DNA of 64,000 nucleotides. Source: Deltaproteobacteria bacterium. Its GTDB lineage: Bacteria; Desulfobacterota; Desulfobacteria; Desulfobacterales; Desulfosarcinaceae. The notes beneath the pieces were generated by a model. That model was not told the origin of the DNA. It ran no database searches and was given only the letters and a program-made list of their open reading frames with translations. The stretch spans positions 62,001 through 126,000 of the forward strand of contig JAKALP010000011.1 of assembly GCA_021824175.1 (NCBI GenBank), given 5' to 3'. This document shows, in pieces, positions 27,803 to 37,574 of this stretch (positions are counted from its first letter, which is position 1; every line of letters starts with the position of its first letter). The translations under genes were made by a program, and so were the position numbers.

Positions 27803-29272
27803 ATGAGCAGTAAAATATTGATCAACGCCATCGATCCGGAAGAGGTTCGTATCGCCAAGGTTCAAGACAACCGCATGGAGGAATTCCAGATTGAGATGGC
27901 CGGTCGCGAAAGCATCCACGGCAATATCTACAAGGGCGTGGTGACACGGATCGAACCCAGCTTGCAGGCCGTTTTTGTGGATTTTGGCGCCGAGCGCAAC
28001 GGTTTTTTGCAGCAACATGAAATTCATACCGATTATTTTCAGGAAACCAACAACGGCGGGCGTTCCATCGAAAACCTGATCACCAAGGGCCAGGAGATCA
28101 TGGTCCAGGTGACCAAAGATCCCATGATGAAAAAAGGGGCCATGCTGACCACCTTCATCTCCCTGCCGGGCCGTCATATCGTGCTGATGCCGGGCAATAC
28201 GCAAAACGGCATATCCAGAAAAATCGAAGATGAAGAGGAGCGCAAGCGCCTCAAAGAGGTCATTCAATCTCTGACCATCCCTGATGGCTTCGGCATTATC
28301 GTTCGCACGGCCGGGATGGGGTGCACCAAGTCCCAAATCTCCAAGGACTTGAGCTATCTTCTGCGGCTGTGGCGCAATATCAATGAAAAGGGCTTGCGCG
28401 AAACAGCTCCCGCCGCTCTATATAAAGAGCGCAGCCTGGCCGTGCGCTCGATTCGCGACTATTTTACTCCCGACGTCAACGAAATTCTCATCGACGACGA
28501 GGATGTATATCAGGAAGTCAAGAATTTCGTTCAGATCATCTCGCCGCGCCACAACCGGATCGTCAAGCTGCACACCGCGGACAAACCTATTTTTTCCAAG
28601 CACCAGCTTGAAGAACAGATCGCCACGATCTTCGAGAACCGGGTGCCCCTCAAATCGGGCGGCTCCATCGTCATCGAGCAAACAGAGGCTCTGGTGGCCA
28701 TTGATGTCAACTCGGGCAAGGCCACCCGCGAAAAGGATCTTGAAAAGACCGCGCTGATCACCAACCTGGACGCGGCCGAAGAAGTGGCGCGCCAGATCCG
28801 CTTACGAGATCTTGGCGGCCTGATCGTGGTGGATTTTATCGATATGCGGGAAATTAAAAACCGTGGTGCCGTCGAGCGTGCCTTGCGCGAGCATGTGAAG
28901 CGCGATAAGGCCCGGGTGCGCATCGGCCGCATTTCTCAATTCGGTCTGCTGGAGATGGCGCGCCAGCGCCTGGCGCCCTCCATCGAATTTGGCAGCCTGC
29001 TGCCCTGCCCGTACTGCAAGGGCAAAGGTCTGACACCCTCCACCGAGACCCTGGCCGTGCGCTTTTTGCGTCAGCTCAAGACCGTCACCCACAAGAGCGG
29101 GCTGCAAAAAGTCCACAGCAGCGTGCCCAAGGCCGTGGCCGAATATGTGCTCAATAAGAAACGCAAAGAGATAGTGGAGTTGGAGATACAGCGCGGCTTT
29201 GCGTTGACTATTGAGGGCGATGACAATATGCCCCCTACCGAATGCCAGATCCAGTGTGATCCAGAGTGCTAA
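27803..29272 (+). CDS. rng: Ribonuclease G
   Basis: 489 residues from ATG 27803 (AGAGGAA about 10 bases upstream), beginning MSSKILINAIDPEEVRIA as in RNase G/E proteins. The S1 domain has GNIYKGVVTRIEPSLQAVFV. The catalytic DNase-I-like part has AIDVNSGKAT and VVDFIDMR, with both aspartates. The zinc-link CPYCKGKG is present. It lacks the long C-terminal degradosome scaffold of RNase E. It cuts rRNA precursors and mRNA. Confidence 0.93.
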   Translation: MSSKILINAIDPEEVRIAKVQDNRMEEFQIEMAGRESIHGNIYKGVVTRIEPSLQAVFVDFGAERNGFLQQHEIHTDYFQETNNGGRSIENLITKGQEIMVQVTKDPMMKKGAMLTTFISLPGRHIVLMPGNTQNGISRKIEDEEERKRLKEVIQSLTIPDGFGIIVRTAGMGCTKSQISKDLSYLLRLWRNINEKGLRETAPAALYKERSLAVRSIRDYFTPDVNEILIDDEDVYQEVKNFVQIISPRHNRIVKLHTADKPIFSKHQLEEQIATIFENRVPLKSGGSIVIEQTEALVAIDVNSGKATREKDLEKTALITNLDAAEEVARQIRLRDLGGLIVVDFIDMREIKNRGAVERALREHVKRDKARVRIGRISQFGLLEMARQRLAPSIEFGSLLPCPYCKGKGLTPSTETLAVRFLRQLKTVTHKSGLQKVHSSVPKAVAEYVLNKKRKEIVELEIQRGFALTIEGDDNMPPTECQIQCDPEC

Positions 29273-29300
29273 AGTGCTTGAACGGAAAGCACTAAACAGT

Positions 29301-30221
29301 TCAATAGCTCCGCAACGACCCAACTAATTCCTTGATCGAAGCGATTTTCTTCTCCCGCAGGTAATCCGCGATGCCGTCGATGATCTCCAACGTGCAGCGC
29401 GGATTGATGAAGTTGGCCGTGCCCACCTGAACCGCGCTGGCGCCGGCGATGATGAACTCCAGCGCATCCTCGGCACACATGATGCCGCCGATACCCACCA
29501 CGGGTATTTTGACGGCCCTGGCCACCTGCCACACCATGCGCACTGCCACCGGTTTGATGGCCGGGCCCGACAACCCCCCGGTATTATTGGCCAGCTTGGG
29601 ACGCCGGGTGTGAATATCGATGGCCATGCCGGTGATGGTGTTAATCAGAGACACCGAATCCGCCCCGTTGGCTTCAGCGCTTTTGGCGATCTGGGTAATG
29701 TCCGTCACATTGGGGGAGAGCTTGACCATGACATGGCGCTGAAATTTGGTCCGCACCGCCTTGGTCACTTCGCCGGCTGCGTGGGCATCGGCGCCAAACG
29801 CAATCCCCCCATGCTTCACGTTGGGACATGAGATATTTACTTCCACGCCCGCCACCGTCACCTCTTGATTGAGGCGTTCGGCCAAGGCGGCGTAGGCGCT
29901 GATATCTACGCCATAAATATTGACCAACACCGGTGTTTGCAGTGTCTTAAGAAATGGCAGTTTGTATTTGAGAAAGGCTTCTATGCCCACGTTTTCAAGA
30001 CCAATGGCGTTGAGCATGCCGCAGGCCGTTTCGACAATGCGCGGCGGTGGATTGCCCTTGGTGGGCTGTAGTGACAGTCCTTTGACGATCACAGCGCCCA
30101 GACGGGTCAGATCCACCAATTCGTCAAATTCCCGGGCATAACCAAAAGTTCCTGATGCGGTCATGACCGGATTGCGAAGCGCCAAACCACCAATATCGAC
30201 GCTCAAATCAGGCGATGTCAT
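29301..30221 (-). CDS. pyrD: Dihydroorotate dehydrogenase, class 1B catalytic subunit
   Basis: 306 residues. The class 1 catalytic cysteine is in VNISCPNVKHGG, and the FMN-binding region includes ASGTFGYAREF, NNTGGLSGPAIKPV and GIGGIMCAEDALEFI. Class 1B enzymes pair with the Fe-S flavoprotein PyrK; no pyrK is in the window. It oxidises dihydroorotate in pyrimidine synthesis. It is convergent with rng. Confidence 0.93.
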   Translation of the reverse strand: MTSPDLSVDIGGLALRNPVMTASGTFGYAREFDELVDLTRLGAVIVKGLSLQPTKGNPPPRIVETACGMLNAIGLENVGIEAFLKYKLPFLKTLQTPVLVNIYGVDISAYAALAERLNQEVTVAGVEVNISCPNVKHGGIAFGADAHAAGEVTKAVRTKFQRHVMVKLSPNVTDITQIAKSAEANGADSVSLINTITGMAIDIHTRRPKLANNTGGLSGPAIKPVAVRMVWQVARAVKIPVVGIGGIMCAEDALEFIIAGASAVQVGTANFINPRCTLEIIDGIADYLREKKIASIKELVGSLRSY

Positions 30222-30401
30222 AAGTCCAACGGCCTTCCACCTTCTTACAGCTTATACCTTCTACTTGCCTCGTTAGTTCTCGCCCTTATAGCCCATCGCT
30301 GAAAATAATCAAGTTTGACGAGCCCACGACCGATAATGGTGATGGGTCAACTCCCGATCGATCCCATAACCATAGCATGATGAAAGGTTCGAAGCCGCAC
30401 T

Positions 30402-31499
30402 ATGAAACTTCTCAAACGCAGCCCCAACCCTCCCGACGAGGCCGATCTCCAGAAGCTGGCCGAACGCGCCGCCCTCAACCAGGAAAAATGTGACGTATAT
30501 TTACGCAGTATCACGGCCCTTCTGCATTACTTGCAGGCTTTTGCCTTGGATATCGAAGAGATTCAATCGGCCCGGTTCAAGGAAGAGGTCCAGGAACTTA
30601 ACGAGCAGTTCCGGGATGCCGATCGCCCCAAGCGGCTGGAGCTGGACTTCGAAAATAAAAAACCACGGATCGAATCCTTTATCGAGCACCAACATAGCTA
30701 TCTGAAGGATCGCGAAAAGGAACTGCGCGATATCATTGACCTGCTCACCAAAGCCTTGGCCAATCTGAACGTGGAAAACCGTGAATTTTACCAACGGATT
30801 AATCAGCAGGGTGAAAAGATAATCGAAATCAGCGGATTGGACGATATCAAGAAAATCAAAAACGCCCTGAAGATCGAAGTGGAACAGATGCGGGAGATCG
30901 TCAACCTCAAGCAAGACCAGGAAAAGCGCCAAATCCGGCACTTGGCCAGCCAGGTGAACTCCCTGCAAACCGAGCTGGAGAACGCCAAGGCCAAGGCCAT
31001 GACCGATGGCTTGACCGGGGTCTACAATCGCCAAGCCCTTGACGACTATCTGGAAGAAAAAATTGAGCGCAGCCGGGAAACCGGTGCTGATTTCAGCATC
31101 TTGATGATCGACATTGACAACTTTAAGCAGATTAATGACAAATATGGGCATGTGATTGGCGACCGGGTTCTGGTGGCCCTGGCCCAGAAGTGCCGGGGAT
31201 TAATCCGCGGCGAAGATTTTATCGCCCGCTACGGCGGTGAAGAGTTCACCCTTCTGCTGGAGGGCGCCTCCTACCGCCACGCCATAAAAAAAGCCGAACA
31301 AATCTGCGCCACTATCGCCTCCGTGCGTTATGCCACGAGCGAATCCCAAAGTGATGACTACCTCTCCTTGACCGTGAGCATCGGTGTCAGCCAGTACAAA
31401 AAAGGCGATACCTGCCAGGCACTTATCCAACGCGCCGACCAGGCCTTGTATGAAGCCAAGCACAAAGGCAAAAATCGCGTGATCGGTAGAAAACCTTGA
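30402..31499 (+). CDS. Diguanylate cyclase with N-terminal coiled-coil region
   Basis: 365 residues. The N-terminal ~200 are helical and charged with long coiled coils (EQMREIVNLKQDQEKRQIRH) and no membrane segment. The GGDEF domain starts at MTDGLTGVYNRQALDDYL; the active site is YGGEEF, and the inhibitory I-site RGED lies five residues before it. It should make cyclic di-GMP and be subject to product inhibition. The input signal is unknown. It is divergent from pyrD and followed by a PHP-domain gene 118 bp on. Confidence 0.93.
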   Translation: MKLLKRSPNPPDEADLQKLAERAALNQEKCDVYLRSITALLHYLQAFALDIEEIQSARFKEEVQELNEQFRDADRPKRLELDFENKKPRIESFIEHQHSYLKDREKELRDIIDLLTKALANLNVENREFYQRINQQGEKIIEISGLDDIKKIKNALKIEVEQMREIVNLKQDQEKRQIRHLASQVNSLQTELENAKAKAMTDGLTGVYNRQALDDYLEEKIERSRETGADFSILMIDIDNFKQINDKYGHVIGDRVLVALAQKCRGLIRGEDFIARYGGEEFTLLLEGASYRHAIKKAEQICATIASVRYATSESQSDDYLSLTVSIGVSQYKKGDTCQALIQRADQALYEAKHKGKNRVIGRKP

Positions 31500-31617
31500 A
31501 TAAATAGTCAGGATGAACTATTTTGTTCGGCGATTTGGACTGTCGCGAATTTCGGCAAACCTTTTGCATTAGCATCGGCCCGAATATTGAACGCCAAATC
31601 CCCAAGGGAGACTGTTA

Positions 31618-32535
31618 ATGTACTCTAGCGATCTCGTGCAGTTCCAGAAACCTGACCTCTGCCATTTAAATAGTGACCATACCGTAGTGGACATGCACTT
31701 TCATTCCACTTACTCCGACGGCCTCAACCGCATCGATAAAATCGCCAATCAGGCCCGCCGCCTGGGAATCGGCATCGCCATTACCGATCATAATGAGATC
31801 CGCGGCGCCCTGGAAATCGATCAATATGAGGATATCCTCAGTATCCCCGGCATCGAGCTGACTGTGGCCGAGGGGTCACACCTGCTGGTCTATTTTTACA
31901 ACACCCAAGACTTGCAACGCTTCTATGAGAATGAAGTGGTGCCGTTTAAAGGGTGCGGGGTGATGACCTCATTGAACCTGACCATGGCTGATGCCATCGA
32001 ACGCGCCCAACGCTACCGTTGCGTGATCATATTTGCCCACCCCTATTGCGCCATGTTTACCGGTGTCTGCAATATCCAGTTTTCTGACAGCCAACGTCAG
32101 GAGCTCTTCCAAATGGCGGACGGAGTCGAGGTGATCAACGCCAACAACCTGAATAAGTGGAATCTCAAATGTACCGTGCTGGGCTTTAACTTGGGCCGCT
32201 CCATGGTGGGCGGCAGCGACGGCCACACCGTTAACCACATGGGCCAAGTCGTGACCTATGCCAAATGCCCCAAAACGCGTCATGCCTTCCTGGACGCCGT
32301 GGCCAGCAGAAGCAATCAGGTCATGGGCAAAGAGATCACGCTGCTTCGCAAGGTTACTTCCAATAGTCTCAAACTGCGCTCCAACCTGAACAACTGCCAC
32401 GATCTGCTGGAAAAGAATATCCGCTACGGCAAGAAGATCATTGACTTCAAGTCCAGAGCGATCCGCGCCAGCATCCGGCGCAGCATCGAGACCCATATCA
32501 AGCCGCAACGGCTCAAAAGCTACTTCGGCATGTAG
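31618..32535 (+). CDS. PHP-domain phosphoesterase
   Basis: 305 residues. Metal-binding histidines and aspartates of the PHP family are in place: DMHFHSTYSDG, ITDHNE, FAHPYC and GGSDGHT. The C-terminal ~90 residues are basic and helical (RSNLNNCHDLLEKNIRYGK). Stand-alone PHP proteins are mostly phosphatases or nucleases; the substrate is not known. GGGAG lies 7 bases before the ATG. Confidence 0.85.
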   Translation: MYSSDLVQFQKPDLCHLNSDHTVVDMHFHSTYSDGLNRIDKIANQARRLGIGIAITDHNEIRGALEIDQYEDILSIPGIELTVAEGSHLLVYFYNTQDLQRFYENEVVPFKGCGVMTSLNLTMADAIERAQRYRCVIIFAHPYCAMFTGVCNIQFSDSQRQELFQMADGVEVINANNLNKWNLKCTVLGFNLGRSMVGGSDGHTVNHMGQVVTYAKCPKTRHAFLDAVASRSNQVMGKEITLLRKVTSNSLKLRSNLNNCHDLLEKNIRYGKKIIDFKSRAIRASIRRSIETHIKPQRLKSYFGM

Positions 32536-32619
32536 CACGCGCAGCGATCATTGACCGGCTGAGCGCTCTATCCGGTAGATACTGCCAGTTTACTCACAAA
32601 ACCAATCACTTGAAATATT

Positions 32620-32644
32620 GCGGGCAGGCATAAAGCCCGCCCGC
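32620..32644. terminator. GC-rich hairpin between converging genes
   Basis: A 10-bp stem with one mismatch (GCGGGCAGGC / GCCCGCCCGC) and a 5-base loop lies between the PHP gene and the carboxylase gene, which converge. On the minus strand it is followed by AATATTTC, a weak T-run. Confidence 0.45.
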
Positions 32645-32680
32645 ATGGCGCTTGAAATTCCTAAAGTCAATGACATTGAC

Positions 32681-34690
32681 TTAAAGCTTGAAAGTCATCA
32701 AAATACTTCCCGTATCCACCGTATCACCGGGATTAATATCGACCGAGGCGATTTCGGCATCCACGGGAGAGGCCACCGAAGACTCCATCTTCATGGATTC
32801 GAGGGTCACCAGTTCCTGCCCTTTATAGATCCGATCGCCGGCTTTGGCTTTGATTTCCACAACCAGGCCGGGCATGGGGCACTTCAGCACGTTTTCAGGC
32901 GCTTTGGGTGCGGGCGGGGGCATATGCGCCGCCAACCGCCATTCCCGTGGGTTGTAAATTTCAAACTCGCGAATGATGCCGCAAAAGGCGGCCTCAATGA
33001 AATTGCCGCTGTAGCGCAGCCTGAAATGGTGAGCTTGGCCGTTGATAGTTAATTTCAATCGACGCCGGTAGTACTCCATGGGCGGCGTTATGACTTCATA
33101 AAGAATTCGGTTCACCTTGATCCGCCAGTGGTTTTCGGTCTGCTCCTGGCGGATTTCCACTTCGAACACATTGCCGTTGCTCTTGGAAACATAAGCAGCC
33201 GGGCCTTTGACCGGCGAAGCAGACCCCACGCGGGCCTTGAGGGGCAATAGACTGCGTTGAACCAGATCTTCGCGCAGGTGGTAAATCAAAGTGGTGGCGA
33301 TGGCCATGAAATGCAAGGTGGGCTGAGACAGCGGCGTCGGTGCCTTTTGATTGAGTAAATGCTCCTCTATGAAGTTGGTGGAAAGATCTCCACTGATAAA
33401 GGACGGATGGGTCATCACGCGATTGACGAAATCCACATTGGTGTGCACGCCTTCGATGTGATAGCCATTGAGCGCCTGGACCATTGTCTGGCGGGCCTGC
33501 TCACGATCCTCTCCCCAGGTAATGACCTTAGCCAGCATGGAGTCGTAGAAAAGATGCACGGTGCTGCCGGCAGCGACGCCACTGTCGACCCGGACCTGTG
33601 GACCTCGCGGTTCGGCATAGCGCGTGATCAACCCCACCGAGGGAACAAATCCTTTGTCTGTATCTTCAGCGCAGATGCGCGCTTCGAAAGCCCAGCCCGA
33701 CAATTGAACCTTCTCCTGAGACAGAAGCATTACACCGCCATCGGCGATGCGCAGTTGCAGCTCCACCAGATCCAAACCGGTGACTTTTTCGGTTACTGGA
33801 TGTTCTACCTGCAAGCGCGTATTCATCTCTAAGAAGTAAAATTGATTGTCCGGCGCCAGGATGAACTCCACGGTGCCGGCATTGACGTAGCCGGCCTTGC
33901 GGGCCAGTTCGCAGGCCATGGTGCCCATTTTTTTACGCAGGGCCGCGTCCAGGACGGTTGAAGGCGACTCTTCGATGATCTTTTGATAGCGCCGCTGGAT
34001 GGAGCACTCGCGCTCGCCCAGGTGAACGATATTGCCGTGCATATCGGCCATGATCTGAATTTCGATGTGGCGCGGGCTGCGGATGAAGCGCTCGATAAAA
34101 ATACTGTCATCGCCGAAAGCCTTCAGGGTTTCCTGCTGGCAGGCCTTTAGCGCGCCAGCCAGCTGTCCGGGCTCATCCACCGTGCGCATGCCTTTGCCGC
34201 CGCCGCCGGCCGCGGGTTTGAGCAATACTGGGTACCCTACTTCCTGGGCCACGGCAGAGGCTTCCTCCAGAGAGGTTATGGCTTCCAAGTGGCCGGGCAC
34301 CGTGGGCACGCCGGCTGCAACCGCCAGCTTCTTGGCCGCAATCTTGTCGCCAAGGGTAGCAATTACAGGGGCCGGAGGACCGATGAAGGTCAGGCCGGCC
34401 TTGACTACCATTTCGGCAAAGGCTGCGTTTTCCGACAGAAAACCATAACCCGGATGAATGGCCTGGCAACCGGTCTTCAAAGCGGTTTCAATGATCTTCT
34501 CCTTGTTCAGGTAAGATTCGGCCGGCCGGGCACCGCCCAGTTCCATTGCTTCGTCCGCTTCGATGACATGGACGCTGCGAAAATCGGGTGCCGAGTAAAC
34601 CGCCACGGTGCCGATGCCCAGGCGTTTGCAGGTTTGAATGACGCGAACGGTGATTTCGCCGCGATTGGCGATCAAAATTTTATTGAACAT
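32681..34690 (-). CDS. Acyl-CoA carboxylase, biotin carboxylase/carrier subunit
   Basis: 669 residues. The biotin carboxylase half has ILIANRGEITVRVI, the ATP-grasp loop GGGGKGMRTV and EMNTRLQVEHPVTE. A BT-like linker follows, and the C-terminal carrier domain has the biotinylation site LESMKMESS near residue 632. This fused layout is that of propionyl-, methylcrotonyl- or acetyl-CoA carboxylase alpha subunits. The paired carboxyltransferase just upstream points to propionyl-CoA carboxylase or a close relative; the acyl substrate is inferred. Confidence 0.92.
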   Translation of the reverse strand: MFNKILIANRGEITVRVIQTCKRLGIGTVAVYSAPDFRSVHVIEADEAMELGGARPAESYLNKEKIIETALKTGCQAIHPGYGFLSENAAFAEMVVKAGLTFIGPPAPVIATLGDKIAAKKLAVAAGVPTVPGHLEAITSLEEASAVAQEVGYPVLLKPAAGGGGKGMRTVDEPGQLAGALKACQQETLKAFGDDSIFIERFIRSPRHIEIQIMADMHGNIVHLGERECSIQRRYQKIIEESPSTVLDAALRKKMGTMACELARKAGYVNAGTVEFILAPDNQFYFLEMNTRLQVEHPVTEKVTGLDLVELQLRIADGGVMLLSQEKVQLSGWAFEARICAEDTDKGFVPSVGLITRYAEPRGPQVRVDSGVAAGSTVHLFYDSMLAKVITWGEDREQARQTMVQALNGYHIEGVHTNVDFVNRVMTHPSFISGDLSTNFIEEHLLNQKAPTPLSQPTLHFMAIATTLIYHLREDLVQRSLLPLKARVGSASPVKGPAAYVSKSNGNVFEVEIRQEQTENHWRIKVNRILYEVITPPMEYYRRRLKLTINGQAHHFRLRYSGNFIEAAFCGIIREFEIYNPREWRLAAHMPPPAPKAPENVLKCPMPGLVVEIKAKAGDRIYKGQELVTLESMKMESSVASPVDAEIASVDINPGDTVDTGSILMTFKL

Positions 34691-34699
34691 GGTTGAACC

Positions 34700-36253
34700 T
34701 CATAGTGGGATGTTGCCGTGTTTGCGATCCGGACGCGAACCGATTTTGCTTTCCAGAAACTGCAGACTGCGGATCAACCGGTGGCGGGTCTGGCTGGGGA
34801 AGATCACGTCATCGATATAGCCGCGCTTGGCCGCCAGAAAAGGATTGACATAGTACTTGCGGTACTGCTCCATCTTCTCATTGAGCAGTGCTTCGGGGTC
34901 CGCGGCGCTGTCGATCTCCTTGCGGTAGATAATTTCCGAGGCTCCCCGCGGGCCCAGCACGGCGATCTCCGCCGTAGGCCAGGCATAGTTGATATCGCAA
35001 TGAATATGCTTGGAGTTCATCACCAGATAGGCGCCGCCATAGGCTTTACGCACAATGACCGTAATACGGGGTACGGTTGCCTCGGTAAAGGCATAGAGCA
35101 GTTTGGCGCCATGGCGGATGATGCCGCCGTGCTCTTGTTCCGGACCGGGCATGAAGCCAGGCACATCCACCAGGGAGACCAGGGGGATATTGAAAGCATC
35201 GCAGAAGCGTACAAAACGAGCGGCCTTGAAAGATGCGTTGTTGTCCAGCACGCCGGCCAGCACGGCCGGCTGATTGGCTACCAAACCAATGGTCTGGCCG
35301 CCCAGGCGCCCAAAGCCGCAAATGATGTTGCGCGCGAAGCGGGAATGTACCTCCAAAAATTCAGCGCCATCCAAAATACTATAGATCAGCACATTCATGT
35401 CATAGCTCTGGTTGGGGTTGGGCGGCACCAGATAGTCCAGGGTTGGATCGGTACGCTCGGGTGGATCATTCAGATCCAGGAAGGGTGCTTTTTGCTTATT
35501 GTTGGAGGGTAGATAATTGATCAACTGGCGAATCCCCCTCAAACACAAGACGTCATTGGGATACGCGAAATGCGCCACGCCGCTGGTTGCGCTGTGGACG
35601 CTGGCCCCTCCCAGCTCTTCGGCGCTGATGTCTTTGTGGATAACGGTCTTAACCACGTTGGGGCCGGTGACGAACATGTTGGAAGTGCTCTCGACCATGA
35701 AGATAAAATCGGTAATGGAGGGGCTGTAGACCGCGCCACCCGCGCAGGGTCCCATCATGCACGAAATCTGGGGGATGACACCGCTGGCATTGACGTTGCG
35801 GTGGAAGATCTCGCCGTAGGCGGCCAAGGCATCCACGCCTTCCTGGATGCGCGCGCCGCCCGAATCGTTCAAACCGATCACCGGTGAGCCCACGCGGCTG
35901 GCCAGATCCATGACCTTACAAATCTTCTGGGAGTGGCCTTCACCCAGGGAGCCGCCCATTACGGTAAAGTCCTGGCTAAAGACAAATACTTCGCGGCCGT
36001 TGATTTTACCGTGACCAGTGATGACGCCATCACCCGGATAACTGGTGCCTTGACTGCCCAGTCCGCCGCGCCCCGCCTTAAGGATATCGATCTCCTCAAA
36101 CGAGCCTTCATCCAACAAAAGATCGATGCGCTCTCGGGCCGTCAACTTTCCCCGTTGATGTTGGGCCTCAATGCGGTCCAATCCGCCGCCCTGGTAGGCA
36201 TGATCCCGCATCTTGGCCAGTTCCAGAATGTTGCTGTGCATGATCTCAACCAT
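34700..36253 (-). CDS. Acyl-CoA carboxylase, carboxyltransferase (beta) subunit
   Basis: 517 residues from ATG 36253; the longer frame to 36313 has no better ribosome-binding site. Carboxyltransferase motifs are clear: [51 protein letters not shown] and [12 protein letters not shown]. The length and order fit propionyl-CoA carboxylase beta subunits. It precedes the biotin carboxylase gene by 9 bp, so the two form one operon. Confidence 0.92.
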   Translation of the reverse strand: MVEIMHSNILELAKMRDHAYQGGGLDRIEAQHQRGKLTARERIDLLLDEGSFEEIDILKAGRGGLGSQGTSYPGDGVITGHGKINGREVFVFSQDFTVMGGSLGEGHSQKICKVMDLASRVGSPVIGLNDSGGARIQEGVDALAAYGEIFHRNVNASGVIPQISCMMGPCAGGAVYSPSITDFIFMVESTSNMFVTGPNVVKTVIHKDISAEELGGASVHSATSGVAHFAYPNDVLCLRGIRQLINYLPSNNKQKAPFLDLNDPPERTDPTLDYLVPPNPNQSYDMNVLIYSILDGAEFLEVHSRFARNIICGFGRLGGQTIGLVANQPAVLAGVLDNNASFKAARFVRFCDAFNIPLVSLVDVPGFMPGPEQEHGGIIRHGAKLLYAFTEATVPRITVIVRKAYGGAYLVMNSKHIHCDINYAWPTAEIAVLGPRGASEIIYRKEIDSAADPEALLNEKMEQYRKYYVNPFLAAKRGYIDDVIFPSQTRHRLIRSLQFLESKIGSRPDRKHGNIPL

Positions 36254-36374
36254 GGCCGTTCCTTTCATTGCAAAGAATCGTAACCAACCGCCGCATGTTA
36301 ACAGCGGTAGCAAAGGGCTGAATGCCCCGGCCTAAGCGATAGGTGCCGCACGATATTTAATAAAAGGGGAGAGA

Positions 36375-36412
36375 CGGCGGACACATCGTTTAGCCTTGTG
36401 TCCCCGCCGGTT
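36375..36412 (-). terminator. Terminator-like hairpin downstream of efpL
   Basis: CGGCGGACAC (36375-36384) pairs with GTGTCCCCGCCG (36398-36409) with a two-base bulge. On the minus strand it is followed by TCTCTCCCCTTTTATT, a moderate T-run. It would end the efpL transcript before the carboxylase operon. Confidence 0.45.
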
Positions 36413-36432
36413 AGAGCATATTTGAAGCGCCC

Positions 36433-36450
36433 GGAATGACACGTCATTCC
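36433..36450. repeat. Perfect 18-bp palindrome
   Basis: GGAATGACACGTCATTCC has two perfect 8-base arms and a 2-base centre, in the gap between efpL and the carboxylase operon. It could be an operator or a small dispersed-repeat remnant; the CATTCC/GGAATG core recalls common intergenic repeats. Confidence 0.5.
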
Positions 36451-36548
36451 AGCCAGCCACAGGCGGGCGCGCCGCGCAAGGACGGGCTAATTTATATGAC
36501 CATCAGCGGCTTTGCAATAGGAAGATTTGTATGGATTGGTAACAGACC

Positions 36549-37115
36549 TTAGCGCACCCGCGACATGAACTTACCGGTTTCAGTGTTGATGCGCACCCAA
36601 TCGCCAGGGGACATATATTCCGGGACCATTACCACCCGGCCATTAGTCAGGGTGGCGGGCTTGTCGCGGTTGGTAGCCGTGGCGCCTTTGATCACAGGCG
36701 CGGTTTCGACGATCTCGGACTCCACCGAGGGTGGCAGCTCGATGGCAACCACTTGCCCATCCAGCATGACGGCCGAAAGGCCTTCCATGTTTTCTACTAG
36801 CCAGTCCCGTTGATCTTCCAGTTGATCGCCGTTCAGGCTGTACTGCTCATAATTTTCCGAATCCATGAAATGGTAGTTCTCTTGATCGGTGTAGAGATAT
36901 TGAATGGGACGCCGTTCGAGAATCAGCTCCTCCAGCACGTCGTTGCTCTTGAAGGTCTGCTCAAGATTTTGGCCCCCCGGAATGCTCACCAAGCGCACCC
37001 GGAACAAAGTATTGCCCCCACGGGCCGATGGGGTCTGCATTTCGATGTCCCGCACCCGATAAGCCGCGCCTTTGACGCTGACCACATTGCCCTTGCGAAG
37101 TTGAGAAGCTTTCAT
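36549..37115 (-). CDS. efpL: Elongation factor P-like protein EfpL (YeiP type)
   Basis: 188 residues, three beta-barrel domains like EF-P. The domain-I loop reads IEMQTPSARGGNTLFRVRL, matching the YeiP/EfpL phrase with SPTARG where canonical EF-P has a GKG loop and a modified lysine. The C-terminus KGATATNRDKPATLTNGRVV and VPEYMSPGDWVRI also matches YeiP. EfpL relieves ribosome stalling at polyproline-like motifs and carries an arginine in the loop. No epmA, epmB or earP is nearby. Confidence 0.88.
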   Translation of the reverse strand: MKASQLRKGNVVSVKGAAYRVRDIEMQTPSARGGNTLFRVRLVSIPGGQNLEQTFKSNDVLEELILERRPIQYLYTDQENYHFMDSENYEQYSLNGDQLEDQRDWLVENMEGLSAVMLDGQVVAIELPPSVESEIVETAPVIKGATATNRDKPATLTNGRVVMVPEYMSPGDWVRINTETGKFMSRVR

Positions 37116-37191
37116 ATGAAGTAATTCCTATGATTGAAATTTTTGATTCTTTTAGCATTCAGGCTACCGATCTATATCATATAAATTTGAC

Positions 37192-37210
37192 TGCAAGCCA
37201 TCTCAAAAAA
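37192..37210. repeat. Relic arm (copy D) of the TACAAGCC inverted-repeat family
   Basis: The sequence TGCAAGCCATCTCAAAAAA matches the terminal arm of the complete elements at 44645 and 63202 with one change. No second arm is present here. Its A-run forms the T-run of the adjoining minus-strand terminator. Confidence 0.65.
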
Positions 37211-37238
37211 GAGGCTGCACCCCGCAGGAGTGCAGCCT
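37203..37238 (-). terminator. Rho-independent terminator upstream of efpL
   Basis: On the minus strand a perfect 9-bp stem (AGGCTGCAC / GTGCAGCCT, 37212-37238) with a 9-base loop is followed by CTTTTTTGAG. It ends transcripts from the GAF gene. The T-run is supplied by the relic repeat arm at 37192-37210. Confidence 0.8.
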
Positions 37239-37261
37239 GAATCGAAAGCGATGGGCTGTCT

Positions 37262-37363
37262 CTATTTTCTTTCGTCCACCGGAAAACCGGCGCGAAACCA
37301 TTCGTGCCAGCCGCCCTTCAGCACATGGCCATCCCCGTCATTATGATTCTCGGGCTGCGACGG
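37262..37363 (-). pseudogene. Remnant of a rhodanese-domain C-terminus
   Basis: The minus strand encodes GHVLKGGWHEWFRAGFPVDE and then RK and a stop at 37262. This is the classic end of rhodanese domains (VLKGGW..W...G.PV). Upstream in the same frame a stop codon lies at 37364-37366, and no catalytic-cysteine loop or start is found in any frame back to the GAF gene. It looks like the tail of a decayed gene. The identity rests on one short motif. Confidence 0.5.
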
Positions 37364-37574
37364 TTAAGCCAATGCACCCCAATGGCGCCGATCAGCGGTA
37401 TTGAAAAAAGTCCCCTTGCGTCCCGTAAAGTTGCCTTGCAGCACCAGCGCCTCAGGAGAAACCATTATTCCCATACCCCAAGCCAGCAGCGTCGCGTACC
37501 GATAAAGACGGCTCATACCCCCCGCCATTGTCTTCGATCCATTGAGCACCATAAGCGTTCTATTGCGGCAAGTG

